Origin: Sphingobacterium thalpophilum
GTDB lineage: Bacteria; Bacteroidota; Bacteroidia; Sphingobacteriales; Sphingobacteriaceae
Length of the DNA stretch: 64,000 bases
Assembly: GCF_038396785.1 (NCBI RefSeq)
Contig: NZ_CP151087.1
Coordinates: forward strand, 3,472,001-3,536,000
Reading direction: 5' to 3'
The notes below the pieces were generated by a model that saw only the letters and a program-made list of their open reading frames with translations, was not told where the DNA came from and made no database searches. Made by a program: the position numbers and the translations under genes. Of this stretch, positions 1 through 10,400 are shown in pieces; positions within the stretch are counted from its first letter, which is position 1, and every line of letters begins with the position of its first letter.

Positions 1-205
1 CCAACTGTTCTGTGAACATCGCATATTTTGCCGCGTTAGGAACGACAACTGCAATACGAAGTTGATCCAGGTTTTCTAAAGGCAGCAACTGATCGAGGTT
101 ATTAAACAGTATTGTTTCGTTTTTGATCGTCGACTTATATTGAGCAAACAGGGGGCTAATACAGAACAAACCTGCAAATAAAGCCCCAAAAAATCGTTTT
201 TTCAT
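1..205 (-). CDS. Secreted protein, N-terminal fragment (runs off left edge)
   Basis: The reading frame starts at the ATG complement at 203-205 and stays open for 68 codons to the window edge. Residues 1-22 (MKKRFFGALFAGLFCISPLFAQ) form a signal peptide: basic start, hydrophobic core, small residues before the cut. The following stretch contains LLPLENLDQLRIAVV and then PNA, which resembles the beginning of the C-terminal domain of family 3 glycoside hydrolases (LLPL...KIAVIGPNA). Here it lies directly after the signal peptide, so it is not an ordinary full GH3 enzyme. The match is weak and the function is open. It is transcribed divergently from xseA. Confidence 0.6.
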   Translation of the reverse strand, partial: MKKRFFGALFAGLFCISPLFAQYKSTIKNETILFNNLDQLLPLENLDQLRIAVVVPNAAKYAMFTEQL

Positions 206-366
206 TCTGCTTTTATCGTTTTTTAGGTTCTATCAAATAAAAATACGAATTAAATAACGAAGGAATATACTCGCTCGAAAAAAAATCAATTTTGTTACTC
301 GACTTGACTATCGGGGTTAATAAATTCTGTCTCCCTTTGGTCATAGCAGATTCAACCATCCCCGGA

Positions 367-397
367 TTGCATCATGAAGGTTTTTTCTGTAAGTTTG
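367..397 (+). promoter_or_regulatory. Possible Bacteroidota-type promoter of xseA
   Basis: TAAGTTTG at 390-397 fits the -7 consensus TAnnTTTG of Bacteroidota primary sigma factors, and TTG at 367-369 lies 20 bases upstream as a -33 element. The -7 box ends only four bases before the xseA ATG at 402, so the transcript would have almost no leader. Short consensus matches occur by chance. Confidence 0.35.
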
Positions 398-401
398 ACT
401 A

Positions 402-1688
402 ATGCCAGAATTGATTCAAGATAAAACAATATTTTCCTTGCTGGAAGTCAGCCGCAGTATCCAAAAGACACTTGCAGAGCGGTATAAGAGTTTGTACTGG
501 ATCAAAGCTGAAATGAACAAGCTCAATCATTATACGCATTCTGGCCACTGTTATCCTGAACTGGTAGAAAAACAGGATGGAAAAATTGTCGCTGAAATTC
601 GGTCGATCCTATGGAAAGCTGATTACAAACGTATCAACAACAATTTTCTTAAAGTCGCGCAAGAACCTTTACGAGAAGGGATCACGATGTTATTTCAGGC
701 AAGTATTTCCTATGATCCCATGTACGGATTAAGTTTGCGCATTGTTGATATTGATCCGACTTTTACCTTAGGTGAACTTGAAAAGGAGAAGTTAGACAGT
801 ATTCGAAAGTTGAAAGCAGAGGGCATATATGAGTCTAATAAATTATTGGACTTTCCTGTGGTTCCCAAAAGATTGGCAATTATTTCAGTAGAAACAAGTA
901 AGGGGCTTTCTGATTTTTACAAGATTATTAATCAAAACCCTTGGGGTTACCGCATCGAATCCACCCTCTTCCCTGCATTGTTACAAGGAGACAAGTCAGT
1001 ACCTTCTATTATAAATCAGCTTGCCATTATTGCTGAAAAAATAGACGGGTACGATGTGGTCGCCATCATCCGTGGTGGAGGCGGTGAGGTTGGTCTTTCC
1101 AGTTATAACAACTACTTGCTAGCTCGTGCTATCGCTATATTTCCCATCCCCGTATTGACGGGTATTGGGCATTCGACGAATTATACAGTTAGCGAAATGG
1201 TAGCCTATAAAAACGCGATTACGCCCAGTGAGCTGGCCGATTTTCTGATTCAGAAGTTTCATAATTTTGCTATTCCAGTCGATCGGGCTGCAGAGCGCAT
1301 ACAACAACTCATTCTTACCCGATTTAAAGAAGAGCACAATATCTTATCTCAACTGGCAACGCATATACAATGGATCGGAAAGAGAGAAATTCAGACCTCG
1401 AGGGCGGCCATCCAGCAATTTCAACATGATCTTAACGCCTTGTTAAAATTGCGCTTTTATGAGCACAAAACGGCACTGGCTCATACCGAACGAATTATTC
1501 AGCTATCTGATCCAATTAGACTATTGAAACAAGGTTTTTCAATTACTAAGGTTAACGGAAAACTACTGCAGTCGGTGACACAAGTATCTCCCGGCGATGT
1601 AATACAGACGATACTCGAATATGGAGAGCTTACCAGTACTGTGACAGATAAATCTCCGAAGGAAGACCTAGACGAGAACAATACTTAA
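402..1688 (+). CDS. xseA: Exodeoxyribonuclease VII large subunit
   Basis: Catalytic subunit of exonuclease VII, a cytoplasmic nuclease that degrades single-stranded DNA from both ends into short oligonucleotides. The first ~110 residues match the OB-fold nucleic-acid binding domain (HYTHSGHCYPELVEK near residue 45). The nuclease domain follows, with RGGGGEVGLSSYNN near residue 224 and the conserved TGIGHSTN near 252. A helical segment (about 280-390) then leads to a short C-terminal part with GFSITKVNGK. At 428 aa it is within the usual range. The small-subunit gene follows after 49 bases, so the two are probably co-transcribed. Confidence 0.95.
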   Translation: MPELIQDKTIFSLLEVSRSIQKTLAERYKSLYWIKAEMNKLNHYTHSGHCYPELVEKQDGKIVAEIRSILWKADYKRINNNFLKVAQEPLREGITMLFQASISYDPMYGLSLRIVDIDPTFTLGELEKEKLDSIRKLKAEGIYESNKLLDFPVVPKRLAIISVETSKGLSDFYKIINQNPWGYRIESTLFPALLQGDKSVPSIINQLAIIAEKIDGYDVVAIIRGGGGEVGLSSYNNYLLARAIAIFPIPVLTGIGHSTNYTVSEMVAYKNAITPSELADFLIQKFHNFAIPVDRAAERIQQLILTRFKEEHNILSQLATHIQWIGKREIQTSRAAIQQFQHDLNALLKLRFYEHKTALAHTERIIQLSDPIRLLKQGFSITKVNGKLLQSVTQVSPGDVIQTILEYGELTSTVTDKSPKEDLDENNT

Positions 1689-1737
1689 TTTGGCATCGCC
1701 ACACAAAATTTAAAGAAAGCATATCAAGCATAGCATA

Positions 1738-1959
1738 ATGGGACAGAATTATACCTACACGGATGCCTTTAACGAGTTACAAACTATCGTGAGGGAAATA
1801 GAAAATGGCACAACAAACATTGATGAGCTCGCGGGAAAAATCAAGAGGGCTTCCGACCTCATTCAAGTCTGCAAAGCCAAGTTAACAGCGACGGAGGACG
1901 AAGTAAACAGTTTATTACAGCAGATAACCCCAACTCAGGAAACGGATGATGATGAATAA
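1738..1959 (+). CDS. xseB: Exodeoxyribonuclease VII small subunit
   Basis: Small helical subunit (73 aa, typical 70-80) that binds the XseA helical segment and is needed for a working, non-toxic exonuclease VII complex. It shows the family pattern YTDAFNELQTIVREIENG early on, then LAGKIKRASDLIQVCKAKL, predicted as two helices, and an acidic tail (ETDDDE). It follows xseA in the same orientation. No clear hairpin terminator is visible before the convergent mgtC-like gene that ends at 1985. Confidence 0.93.
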   Translation: MGQNYTYTDAFNELQTIVREIENGTTNIDELAGKIKRASDLIQVCKAKLTATEDEVNSLLQQITPTQETDDDE

Positions 1960-1984
1960 ATAAAGTAGACAATATCGTAATTCC

Positions 1985-2629
1985 TTAATATTGATAGGCC
2001 ACCACCTGCCTATCACGCCGCAGGGTTTCTACAAGCGCTCTATGCTGGTTAACATTCCCCGTCAATCGCCATACGGTATTCAAACTTTCTTTGTTATAGC
2101 GTTGACTTATGACGACAGCTTTAAAGCCCATACTTCGGATTAACTGTTCCGTATGTTCAAAATCTGCTTCAGATAAGGTCTGCAGTTCATAGTCTTTTAT
2201 CTTGTGATAATTGTCAATATAGGTTTGTAGATAAGTTAGCAGCGCTAATATCATCAGAACCAAGCCCACACCAATAAAAGCTAAAAATATATATCCGGCA
2301 CCAACACACATACCCAAAGAAGCTGCAGCCCAAATTGTCGTAGCGGTCGTTATACCACTTACTTTATTGTCTTCTTTGAAAATCACGCCTGCTCCTAGGA
2401 AACCGATACCAGTAATAATGTTTGCCGCCAATCGATCTGGATTTGCCAATCCAATTTTTAACGAAAGAATCGTAAAAAGACAAGATCCAAAGCTCACCAA
2501 TATAAACGTCCTCAAACCCGCGGATTTATTGCGATATTCACGTTCAATCCCAATCAGCAGGCCTATTAAGACTGATAACATAATAAGCAAAATGTCTCGC
2601 GTTTCGAAAGGTTGAAATAGGTTATCCAT
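1985..2629 (-). CDS. MgtC/SapB family membrane protein
   Basis: Inner-membrane protein of the MgtC/SapB family. The N-terminal ~135 residues hold about five hydrophobic segments with the hallmark sequences GLLIGIEREYRNKSAGLRT (residues ~22-40) and GIGFLGAGVIFKE, followed by GITTATTIWAAASLGM. A soluble C-terminal domain of ~75 residues follows, as in MgtC-like proteins. Members have been linked to magnesium limitation and intracellular survival in pathogens, but most environmental homologues have no proven role. Length (214 aa) is normal. It converges with xseB and stands alone. Confidence 0.88.
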   Translation of the reverse strand: MDNLFQPFETRDILLIMLSVLIGLLIGIEREYRNKSAGLRTFILVSFGSCLFTILSLKIGLANPDRLAANIITGIGFLGAGVIFKEDNKVSGITTATTIWAAASLGMCVGAGYIFLAFIGVGLVLMILALLTYLQTYIDNYHKIKDYELQTLSEADFEHTEQLIRSMGFKAVVISQRYNKESLNTVWRLTGNVNQHRALVETLRRDRQVVAYQY

Positions 2630-2710
2630 GAGTTTATATCTTCTTCATCCAATTTAAGAAAAATAGGGAGATCTATCAAATGACCTCCCTGTTCAAGAAT
2701 AACTCTTTAT

Positions 2711-2830
2711 CGATCCAATACATCGGAACTTTAATCAGCAATAACGATATATCATAGTAAGCTTCATTTTCATCGACCTAATACATCGGCACTTCGATTA
2801 GCAGCAATGATGCATCATAGTAAGCCTCAA
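2711..2830. repeat. Decayed 57-bp direct repeat of the pirin gene 3' end
   Basis: Positions 2711-2767 and 2774-2830 align without gaps at an offset of 63 bp, with 44 of 57 bases identical by hand count. The right copy is the end of the pirin pseudogene (EAYYDASLLLIEVPMY, stop). The left copy encodes the related EAYYDISLLLIKVPMY in the same frame but has lost the stop codon. This points to an old tandem duplication, or the remnant of a second pirin copy reduced to its tail. Confidence 0.7.
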
Positions 2831-3490
2831 TGCTTATTTTTTCTGTTTCGTATAAACCAATGGCATCCCTTCATGAAAGCATTTCATTTGCTACAGCGAT
2901 CTTTCCTTCCAAAACAAAAAGATAAAGTCCATTTTGCTCCGAATGAACAGTATAGTCTATCTTTTTACCCGCCTCTAGGTCTCCCAAGTTAAAATAGGCA
3001 TCTGATGTATATGTACAGCATGGTGATCCATTTTATCCGGTGAAACAATCGTTGCAAATTTATTGTGCCGATCCAGTTGAAGGTAGGATTTCTGATCGTA
3101 TCTGGGCTCCAACCCTATTTCGTTGGGGATTACCCAAATTTGTAAAAATTTAACAAGATCCTTCTGATTGCTATTAAACTCGGCATGCTGCACACCTGTA
3201 CCTGCAGACATGATCTGCACTTCTCCTGTTTGAATCGTACGGCCATTGCCTAGACTATCCTGGTGTATAAGTGTCCCTTCGAGTGGTATACTAACAATTT
3301 CCATATTGTGGTGACCATGCCGATCAAAACCTTGTCCGCCCTCTACCTGATCGTCATTCAATACCCGCAATGCACCAAAATTCATTCTTTCGGGATCAAG
3401 ATACTGTCCAAAACTGAATGAATGTGCAATTTTCAACCAGCCAAAATCGACGTGACCACGGTCATTTTCCCGATGTATTATCTTTTGCAT
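2778..3490 (-). pseudogene. Pirin family protein, frameshifted and with a premature stop
   Basis: Pirin-like cupin proteins (YhaK type, about 235 aa) are cytoplasmic metal-binding proteins, some with quercetinase activity. The start at 3490 is chosen because GGAGG lies just upstream; a longer frame begins at 3580 but its first 30 residues do not look like pirin. The first cupin domain is intact, with HGHHNMEIVSI and the metal-ligand stretch GTGVQHAEFN. At about 3000-3003 one base is missing after ...HAVHIHQ, and the original frame ends at 2975. Adding one base restores the expected DAYFNLGDLEAGKKIDYTVH, but a TGA (plus-strand 2871-2873) then interrupts it again before the ending LLLIEVPMY. 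Two independent lesions argue for a real pseudogene. Confidence 0.82.
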
Positions 3491-3589
3491 GTTGTCCTCC
3501 TTACTGCATAAGCTTCTCGCTATCAGGAGGCAAAACCCATACCAACGGCAATACGAAACCAAAATCTGCCAATTTGTCAAAAGACATGG

Positions 3590-4336
3590 CTACACCGCTT
3601 TTAATTTATCCGGAGCAAACGAATGAACAAGTGCACGAGCAAGAATTCTATTCGGGTCTATGAGAATCATCCCATTGTGATCCCGTTCGGGAATAGCCAA
3701 AGGCAATTCTGCACAACCCAAAATAATGACCTGTGCGCCTTTCTTTTTCAGGTCGTCCATGACCAACAATAGATCCTCTCTTGCTTTATTCGCAATCGGT
3801 ACCGGTTGGGCCTTTATTCCATAGTCTTCATCATAGATTGCATTATTTACCTTCTCTTGTTGTGTTCCTTCTGGCTCAACAAAAACGAAACCTTTTCGAA
3901 TAAAAGCTTCCCGATATAAACTGCAGATCTGCTCTCCAGCGGTAGATAAAATGCCTACTGTCGTGTCGGGATAATTTTCCTCTACAAACCGAACCGTTTC
4001 ATGAACGATATGCAATAGTTTTAACCCACTCCCCATACGCGCCATTTCATCTTGAACGACGGAAAAAATAGGCTCTGCATGTGCCGTATTGGACGGAATC
4101 GCAGCTATCGTCGCACCAGCCGTTTCAAGTTGTCTTAAAATTGCAGCAATAGCCTTACCGGGGTTAACATTGGATTTATCCAATAAATACGCCGTTCGGT
4201 CAGGGATCAAATTTGGACATGAGAATAACAAAAGCGGCAAGTGTTCCTGATCGGACCCTGCCGCCGTCTCATCTATAACTTTCTTCGTAATATCCAGGCC
4301 GCCATATGGGCCTAGTCCGCCTACTATTCCAATCAT
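3590..4336 (-). CDS. Aspartate/glutamate racemase family protein
   Basis: Cytoplasmic amino-acid racemase-fold protein (248 aa). It has the N-terminal GIVGGLGP loop (residues 3-10), the substrate-binding NTAH motif (PSNTAHAEPIF, 81-91) and the second catalytic motif GCAELPLAI with Cys208. In two-cysteine racemases the position before NTAH is the first catalytic cysteine; here it is Ser82. Family members with only one cysteine are known (for example the E. coli L-Asp/Glu-specific enzyme with Thr). Activity may therefore be one-sided or altered. It lies upstream of the pirin pseudogene in the same orientation, with a 99-bp gap. Confidence 0.85.
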   Translation of the reverse strand: MIGIVGGLGPYGGLDITKKVIDETAAGSDQEHLPLLLFSCPNLIPDRTAYLLDKSNVNPGKAIAAILRQLETAGATIAAIPSNTAHAEPIFSVVQDEMARMGSGLKLLHIVHETVRFVEENYPDTTVGILSTAGEQICSLYREAFIRKGFVFVEPEGTQQEKVNNAIYDEDYGIKAQPVPIANKAREDLLLVMDDLKKKGAQVIILGCAELPLAIPERDHNGMILIDPNRILARALVHSFAPDKLKAV

Positions 4337-4393
4337 AAAAACTATTTTTATATCATAGATATAACCAATAGTCTTACAAATGGTTTGTAGAAA

Positions 4394-5377
4394 TTACCAT
4401 TCTATTGCCTGGTCTTCGTCAGGAATCTGCGTATTTAACTTCCGTTCTAAAGTAAGCGATCCAGCAACCTTATAACGAATCGGCACATTTGGAATCATGG
4501 TATAATCCGTAAATTCATAATCAATATTATTGATCGTAAGCCAACGCCATTTCAAATAGGGGCGTACTTTGTCCATTGCTTCTGAGATTGTATAACTTGC
4601 GTCTTTATTTACAACAAATTTAATATTCGGGTTATCTGACCGGAAAGTCACTGTGCCAGTCTTGGTAAAGGTTGCATATATTTTGTAATTCCGTCGGTCT
4701 TGTCGCTCTTCGTCAATATTTCCTGCATAGAAAAAAATAGTATTTTCGTCAACAACATAGCTCCTAATTTCACTTTTCACTACGGGGGTTTCATTCTCTT
4801 GCCCCTCCATTCTGGTTAAGAGGGCAGCCCCCGAATAATTCCCCGAATAATCGTTGAAGGGATTAACGCGAAGAATCGCTTTCCTATAGTACTTACGCGG
4901 ATGACCTTTATAATTCGCTGAAGGGTCGTCCATAATTGTAAGCGGCAATACCCACTTTTCAGTCATATCAATGCCCTTTAAAGAGAAATCTATAGCCAGT
5001 AAGCCTGTATTTTCCCCGGCATTAATGTTTACTGTAGCAGGGAACGAATAATAATTGCTACTTAATTGTTGATAATAGAAATCTTTCCGGTTTTGAAATC
5101 TTTCAAAATTCAGCACATTCAAAGTATCCGCATCCACTCCAACCTGAACCGAAAAATTTGATTCATTATTGGTCGATCCGCTCACAATCAAAGGTTGTAA
5201 AAAGGTGCTTTTAGCAGCATCCTTATAACGAACATGAATATTAGCGACCCCGTTGTTGTCTAAAGGAGCTTTAAAGGAAATATAATGTTCATATTGTTCT
5301 TCCTTCCATTCATCATTGCATGCTCCAAAAATGGAGAGTATCAGCAATAGAAAGAATTGTATATATAACTTGTTCAT
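4394..5377 (-). CDS. SusE-position lipoprotein, DUF4973/DUF1735-like
   Basis: Surface lipoprotein (327 aa) encoded last in the uptake operon. Signal peptide with lipobox ending FGAC at residues 17-20. The N-terminal half (VRYKDAAKSTFLQPLIVSG...) resembles the DUF1735/BT_3987-type Ig-like domain, and the C-terminal half with NPFNDYSGNY is typical of DUF4973/DUF4361 proteins. Such proteins sit in the SusE/F position and probably help to bind glycans at the cell surface. The gene starts 15 bases after susD. The substrate cannot be told from sequence. The domain family name is assigned from memory of the pattern and may be a neighbouring DUF. Confidence 0.7.
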   Translation of the reverse strand: MNKLYIQFFLLLILSIFGACNDEWKEEQYEHYISFKAPLDNNGVANIHVRYKDAAKSTFLQPLIVSGSTNNESNFSVQVGVDADTLNVLNFERFQNRKDFYYQQLSSNYYSFPATVNINAGENTGLLAIDFSLKGIDMTEKWVLPLTIMDDPSANYKGHPRKYYRKAILRVNPFNDYSGNYSGAALLTRMEGQENETPVVKSEIRSYVVDENTIFFYAGNIDEERQDRRNYKIYATFTKTGTVTFRSDNPNIKFVVNKDASYTISEAMDKVRPYLKWRWLTINNIDYEFTDYTMIPNVPIRYKVAGSLTLERKLNTQIPDEDQAIEW

Positions 5378-5392
5378 AAGATATCTATTTGA

Positions 5393-7450
5393 TTAATCGT
5401 TATAAGTCCATCCTGGATTTTGTGTTAAGTTCTTATTGCGTTTTAGTTCGCTATGACTAATCGGCCAAAACCACATTTTATCTGCAAAAGTTGTTTTCAA
5501 AGCCCATACCGCAACTGGCTGATGAAAGAGATCCCGATCTTTTTGGTTCATGAGGATATTACAACCATAGATAGGCAGAGCCTCTTCGACGGGAGCATCC
5601 ATCCAACGGCGTAAATCATAGTAACGTTGCCCCTCTCCCATAAGCTCGATAAAACGTTCACGTTTTAATGTTTTTCTCAGCTCGACTTTATTGCTATATA
5701 CACTTACACTGTAATCTGGTACGCCACCGCGAATCCGTACAGGCTGTATTCCTTTTTTCATCTCTGCGATATCTCGGCTAATGGTGTAAACACCACCTCG
5801 CCAAGATGGAATACTATAGGATCCGCCCAGCTCATTTAATGCTTCAGCGTACATGAGTAAAATATCCGCATATCGAATTGCTGGCTCCGCTTTTGGCACG
5901 ATACGAGCCATGCTTCCTCCTTCATAAGTATCATTTTGATGAACAAACTTTTTAACACCGAAACCTGTACGGAGCCAATAGGCATTGGACGAGTTAAACC
6001 CATTCCCCTTGTCATTATCGCGGTAATAAAACACCTGTTGGTTCCGATTGCGTTCTTGTGTTTCGTTTAACAATGTCCAGAAACTACCATTGAAAGCAAC
6101 AGAAGCATAAAAGCGAGGTTCGCGATTCGCATACTGCAAAGAGACTCCCGGGCGCAAGGGCTTGTATTTTCCCTTGTCATAATCTTCTTGTGAAACATAG
6201 CCGCTCAAGCGATTTGAACCATTTCCACGACCGATTTCTTTATTCATTCCCGGTACATCCAAACCATTATCCATATAGTAAGCGTCTACAAGTTTTTGCG
6301 TCAGCCCGTGTGTGTTCCATCCCGTTGCCGAACGTGGAAGCTGATGGGCAACCATAGCATCAATCCCTTCGTTCTCCTGATTGGTACCACGTGTGAAGAT
6401 CAACTCAGGGTTTCCAGAGGCTGGCAACGTACCGTCAAATACCTGGGCATAAGATTTGGCCGGGTCGATATTTGCCCAGCCATCGGGCCAGCTCTTTTCC
6501 GAGAAATTGTTGTCTTTAGGCGGTATTACTGTGGCATCATTTCCTGTTGTTTGTAATCCTGTCCAATACAGTTGATACACGCCTAGTTCCATAACATCCC
6601 GCGCCGCTGCCGCAGCCTTAGCCCACTTCTCTTCTTTATATTCTGCGGAAAGGAGACGTTTTCCTTGATTGTCAACCAACCTTGCCCCAATACTTGCATT
6701 ATTACCATTGGCCAGCGGACTTGCAGCATACAGTAAGGCTTTGGCTCGCGTTGCCAAAGCTGCACCTACACTCGGACGGGCAGAGCCATCTTGGCTCCTT
6801 TTCATACCCAAAGCTTCCATTTCTTTTGCCGCCAACAACATTTCATCACTAATATAGTTAGCGCACTCTTCATACGTATTACGTGGAATCGCCAAATTAT
6901 CATAGCTATCCGTATAGTCTAAGCCCTCATCTGGCAGCAATGGAATCGGTCCATATTTACGAAGCAAAAGCCAGTATAAATAGGCCCGTGCAAAACGCGC
7001 TTGCCCGCGGTAATCCGCAATTTCAGCAGTAGACATTTCAGTATTCATATAAATATGCTGAATAAAGGTGGTTGCATTCCGAATCCCACGGTAACATTGC
7101 GCCCATGTCCCCTGTTTATCATTCTCCGTATAAAGGCCCATCTTAAACATGTTGTAAGACAATTCATTTTTTGATGGATCATAATCTTTATCGCGATCAC
7201 CATAGTACATATCATCTGCAAAACAATGCGGAGTAAGCCCTTTACTTGCTACATCTGCATTTTCACCTTTGAATTCTAAAAATACATTGGCAAGCCACTC
7301 TTCCGAATAGAGCTTGCTCTTAAAGACTTTCTCGGTTGTGAGGCGGTCTTTGAAATATTGATCAGACTTTAAATAATCTTTTGTACAGGAAGAAATGACG
7401 CCTGTGCCAAGTAGAAGCATCAATACAACATATAATTTCTTATTTTTCAT
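5393..7450 (-). CDS. SusD/RagB-type nutrient-binding outer-membrane lipoprotein
   Basis: Surface glycan-binding lipoprotein that acts as the lid over its SusC partner. The lipobox ends at Cys22 (VISSCTKDYL). TPR-like helical parts carry RGQARFARAYLYWLLLRKYGPIPLL (quoted partly: ARFARAYLYWLLLRKYG), the most conserved SusD signature, near residue 150. The C-terminal part has RYADILLMYAEALNELG and RKTLKRERFIELMGEGQRYY, both classic SusD motifs. At 685 aa it is larger than typical SusD (about 500-600), as in RagB-like members. It lies 11 bp after susC and is surely co-transcribed with it. Confidence 0.92.
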   Translation of the reverse strand: MKNKKLYVVLMLLLGTGVISSCTKDYLKSDQYFKDRLTTEKVFKSKLYSEEWLANVFLEFKGENADVASKGLTPHCFADDMYYGDRDKDYDPSKNELSYNMFKMGLYTENDKQGTWAQCYRGIRNATTFIQHIYMNTEMSTAEIADYRGQARFARAYLYWLLLRKYGPIPLLPDEGLDYTDSYDNLAIPRNTYEECANYISDEMLLAAKEMEALGMKRSQDGSARPSVGAALATRAKALLYAASPLANGNNASIGARLVDNQGKRLLSAEYKEEKWAKAAAAARDVMELGVYQLYWTGLQTTGNDATVIPPKDNNFSEKSWPDGWANIDPAKSYAQVFDGTLPASGNPELIFTRGTNQENEGIDAMVAHQLPRSATGWNTHGLTQKLVDAYYMDNGLDVPGMNKEIGRGNGSNRLSGYVSQEDYDKGKYKPLRPGVSLQYANREPRFYASVAFNGSFWTLLNETQERNRNQQVFYYRDNDKGNGFNSSNAYWLRTGFGVKKFVHQNDTYEGGSMARIVPKAEPAIRYADILLMYAEALNELGGSYSIPSWRGGVYTISRDIAEMKKGIQPVRIRGGVPDYSVSVYSNKVELRKTLKRERFIELMGEGQRYYDLRRWMDAPVEEALPIYGCNILMNQKDRDLFHQPVAVWALKTTFADKMWFWPISHSELKRNKNLTQNPGWTYND

Positions 7451-7461
7451 TTCTTTAAATT

Positions 7462-10400
7462 TTAAAGGTTAACATTGACACCAAAAGTGAACGACTTTGG
7501 CAATGGATAATCTTCTCCCCTTGGGCTTGCTAATTCGGGATCCCATAATTTAAATGTTGACCAAGTCAGGAGGTTGCTACCAATGACAAAAAATCGAATG
7601 CTATTTGCCCGGATACGATTGGCCAGATGTTTGGGCAAGCTATAACCAATATCTACAGTTTTAAGTCGGAGATATTGACCATTACGCAGCCAAAAGGTAG
7701 ACTCCCGGAAGTTATTCGGATTAGGGCCATAACTCAGGCGCGGGTATGAAGCATTCGGATCTTCCGTCGCTGGATTTCCAGAAATATCGGCTGAAATCCA
7801 CCGATTATCGCCCATACTTCCTTTCATTACCTGTCCCCACTCGCCTTCGCTAAAGGCATATACAGTCTTTCCGTAGGTGAAGAAAGTAGATTTACCTGCT
7901 CCCTGAAAATGCACACTGATATCCAAATTTTTCCAGCTTGCCGACGCGCCCACACCATAGATTAGATTGGGTCTTCTGGTTGCTCCGACAGCGACCCGAT
8001 CGCCATCATCGATAACGCCGTCGCCATTTACATCTTTGTATTTGATATCACCTGGTTGGTAGGTCCCAAATGTTTGTTTTGGACTATTACGGATATCATC
8101 GTAATCTTTAAAAAGCCCTAAAGCGATCAATCCAACCGCCTGATCTACACGGTAGCCTTTTCGATTTTGATAACCATACACATTATTTTCTTCATCGATT
8201 GTCGTAATTTCATTTTTACTATAGGTAATATTACTTCGCCCTGTCAGATTCACCTCGCCCAATTTTCCCTTATACTCCAACCGTCCATCGAAACCACGTG
8301 ATTTAACCGCCCCCACATTTGCCCTTGGTGTACTTTCCAAGCCCACCAAGCTTGGCAAATACCTACGCTCCATATAAATTCCGGTCCGTTTTTCATCAAA
8401 GAAATCCAAGTTGGCAATAACCTTGTCCTTAAAGAGAGCTAGATCAAATCCCAGATTTTTCTTAACAGCCATCTCCCAGGTCACATATGGTGAAGCAACT
8501 TGGCTATATCGTAAGCCCGTATAATTCCGATCAACGCCATAGTCTCCCCACTTGTAAACACTAGAAATTCCAGAAATTGTGTATAAATAAGGAAAACGCT
8601 CTTGATCGTTTCCAATTTTTAGCTGATCGTTCCCCACTTTACCCCAAGAATAGCGTATCTTGAACATATTCATCCAAGGCATATTTTCTTTGACAAATGT
8701 TTCTTCTGAAACATTCCAAGCCCCTGAAAATGCCGGAAAAAATCCATACTGCTGACCGATGGCAAAGTTCTCTGAGCCATTATAACCGAAGTTAAAATCA
8801 ACAAAATAACGTGATTTCCAATTGTAGGTGACTCGGCCGGCCATTCCCTGATTACGTCTCGCTATACCATTTTTTATATCGTCGCCGAGATCTACCGTTT
8901 TTACAAGAGCATCGCGTGTAAATCGAGCAACCGCTCCGATATTATGATCACCAATATTTCTATCATAATTAAACATCAGATCATAGAATTCACGTCGATC
9001 TCCCTTGGAGAAACTGTATTGATACATTTCTCTCGGATCTGATATATGCCGATAAACTATTTGACCATTTTCATCTCTTGCACGTTCGGCAAGCCATTGC
9101 TCAGGCCATTTTCGTCGCTGAATATTATTTTCATTAAAAGTGTCGTAGCCGACAATTCCCCGGAAACGAAGGCCTTTAGTAATAAAATCAAAATTTTGTT
9201 CGAGGGTAATATTGGTCTGCACTTTATTGGTCCAGTTCTCATTGAACCCTGTTTGTGTTGCTACTACCCATGGATTTGTCATATTGCCTTCACCGATCGC
9301 AGGAACCCGGCCATCAGAGTACATTATCGGAGTTCTTATGGGTGAATATCCAAATAGTACTCCCCAAAAGAAATCATCACCTAATCCGGGGCTATTCCTT
9401 TTACTGAGATCTCCAGCCACACCAACCTTAAGCAAAGTCGATTTTGTTATATCGATATCGGTATTTAGACGATAGTTCCAACGTCTAAAATTTGCATTTG
9501 TATTATAGTCCTTGCGTAAAGCTTCGTCTGTTTTATACATCCCGCCCTCATCAACATAGCTTCCTGACACAAAATAACGGGCAGTTGGTCCGCCGCCACT
9601 TAAATTTAAATTCGCACGATAGGTCATCGCTCCTTTTTTGAGCAACATATCTTTCCAGTTCACATTCGGATAAAGATCGGGGTCTAGGCCCAATCGCAAG
9701 ATTTCGAGTTCTTCGGGTTGATAGACCGGAGCATTGTTTCGCGTAATACGCGCTTCATTCAGTAGGTTTGCATAAGTTACACCGTCCTCAAACTCGGGCG
9801 TAATGGTCCGCGTGTTGTAAATATTTTCATCTTTTACGTTAATGCTGATTTTTCCCTCTTTACCATGTTTGGTTGTAATTAAAATAACACCATTAGCCCC
9901 CTTAGATCCATAAATCGCCGTTACAGCGGCATCTTTGAGCACTGTAATGGTAGCAATATCTTCGATGTTGATATCATTGATATCCCGTTCAATATTGTCA
10001 ACGAGGACCAAGGCAGCGGTCCCACCGCCAAAAGTTGAGATCCCACGTATCCAAAATTCAGAAATGTTTTTACCGGGTTGGCCAGATTGCATCATCGCCA
10101 TCACGCCGGGTACATTTCCGGCGAGCGCATTTGTAATGCTGGATGTAGGATTTGATTTCATGGTCTCGACATCCACTGTACTGACAGCCCCTGTTAATGT
10201 CAACCTTTTTTGTGTACCAGTACCCGTTACAACAACCTCATCTAACACACTCGTTTCCGCCTCCAGCAAGGTTACGTTGATAGTCAAGTTATTTTTTACC
10301 AAAACCTCCTTTTTTTGATAGCCAACAGAGGAAAAAATAAGTGTTTTATAGCGATCGACTTTAATTTTATATCGTCCATTATTATCGGTTACCACACCCC

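Noticed and set aside
2657..2685. AGGGAG/CTCCCT hairpin downstream of the pirin tail as a terminator
   Set aside because: The loop is long (about 14 bases), and there is no T-run on either side.
2807..2992. Short plus-strand frame across the pirin pseudogene
   Set aside because: It is antisense to codons that still read as pirin; no ribosome site or family pattern.
3491..3580. Upstream extension of the pirin frame to 3580
   Set aside because: The added 30 residues do not fit the family and the GGAGG site points to the ATG at 3490.
9935..10318. 127-aa plus-strand frame inside susC
   Set aside because: Shadow of the susC coding frame; no independent features.
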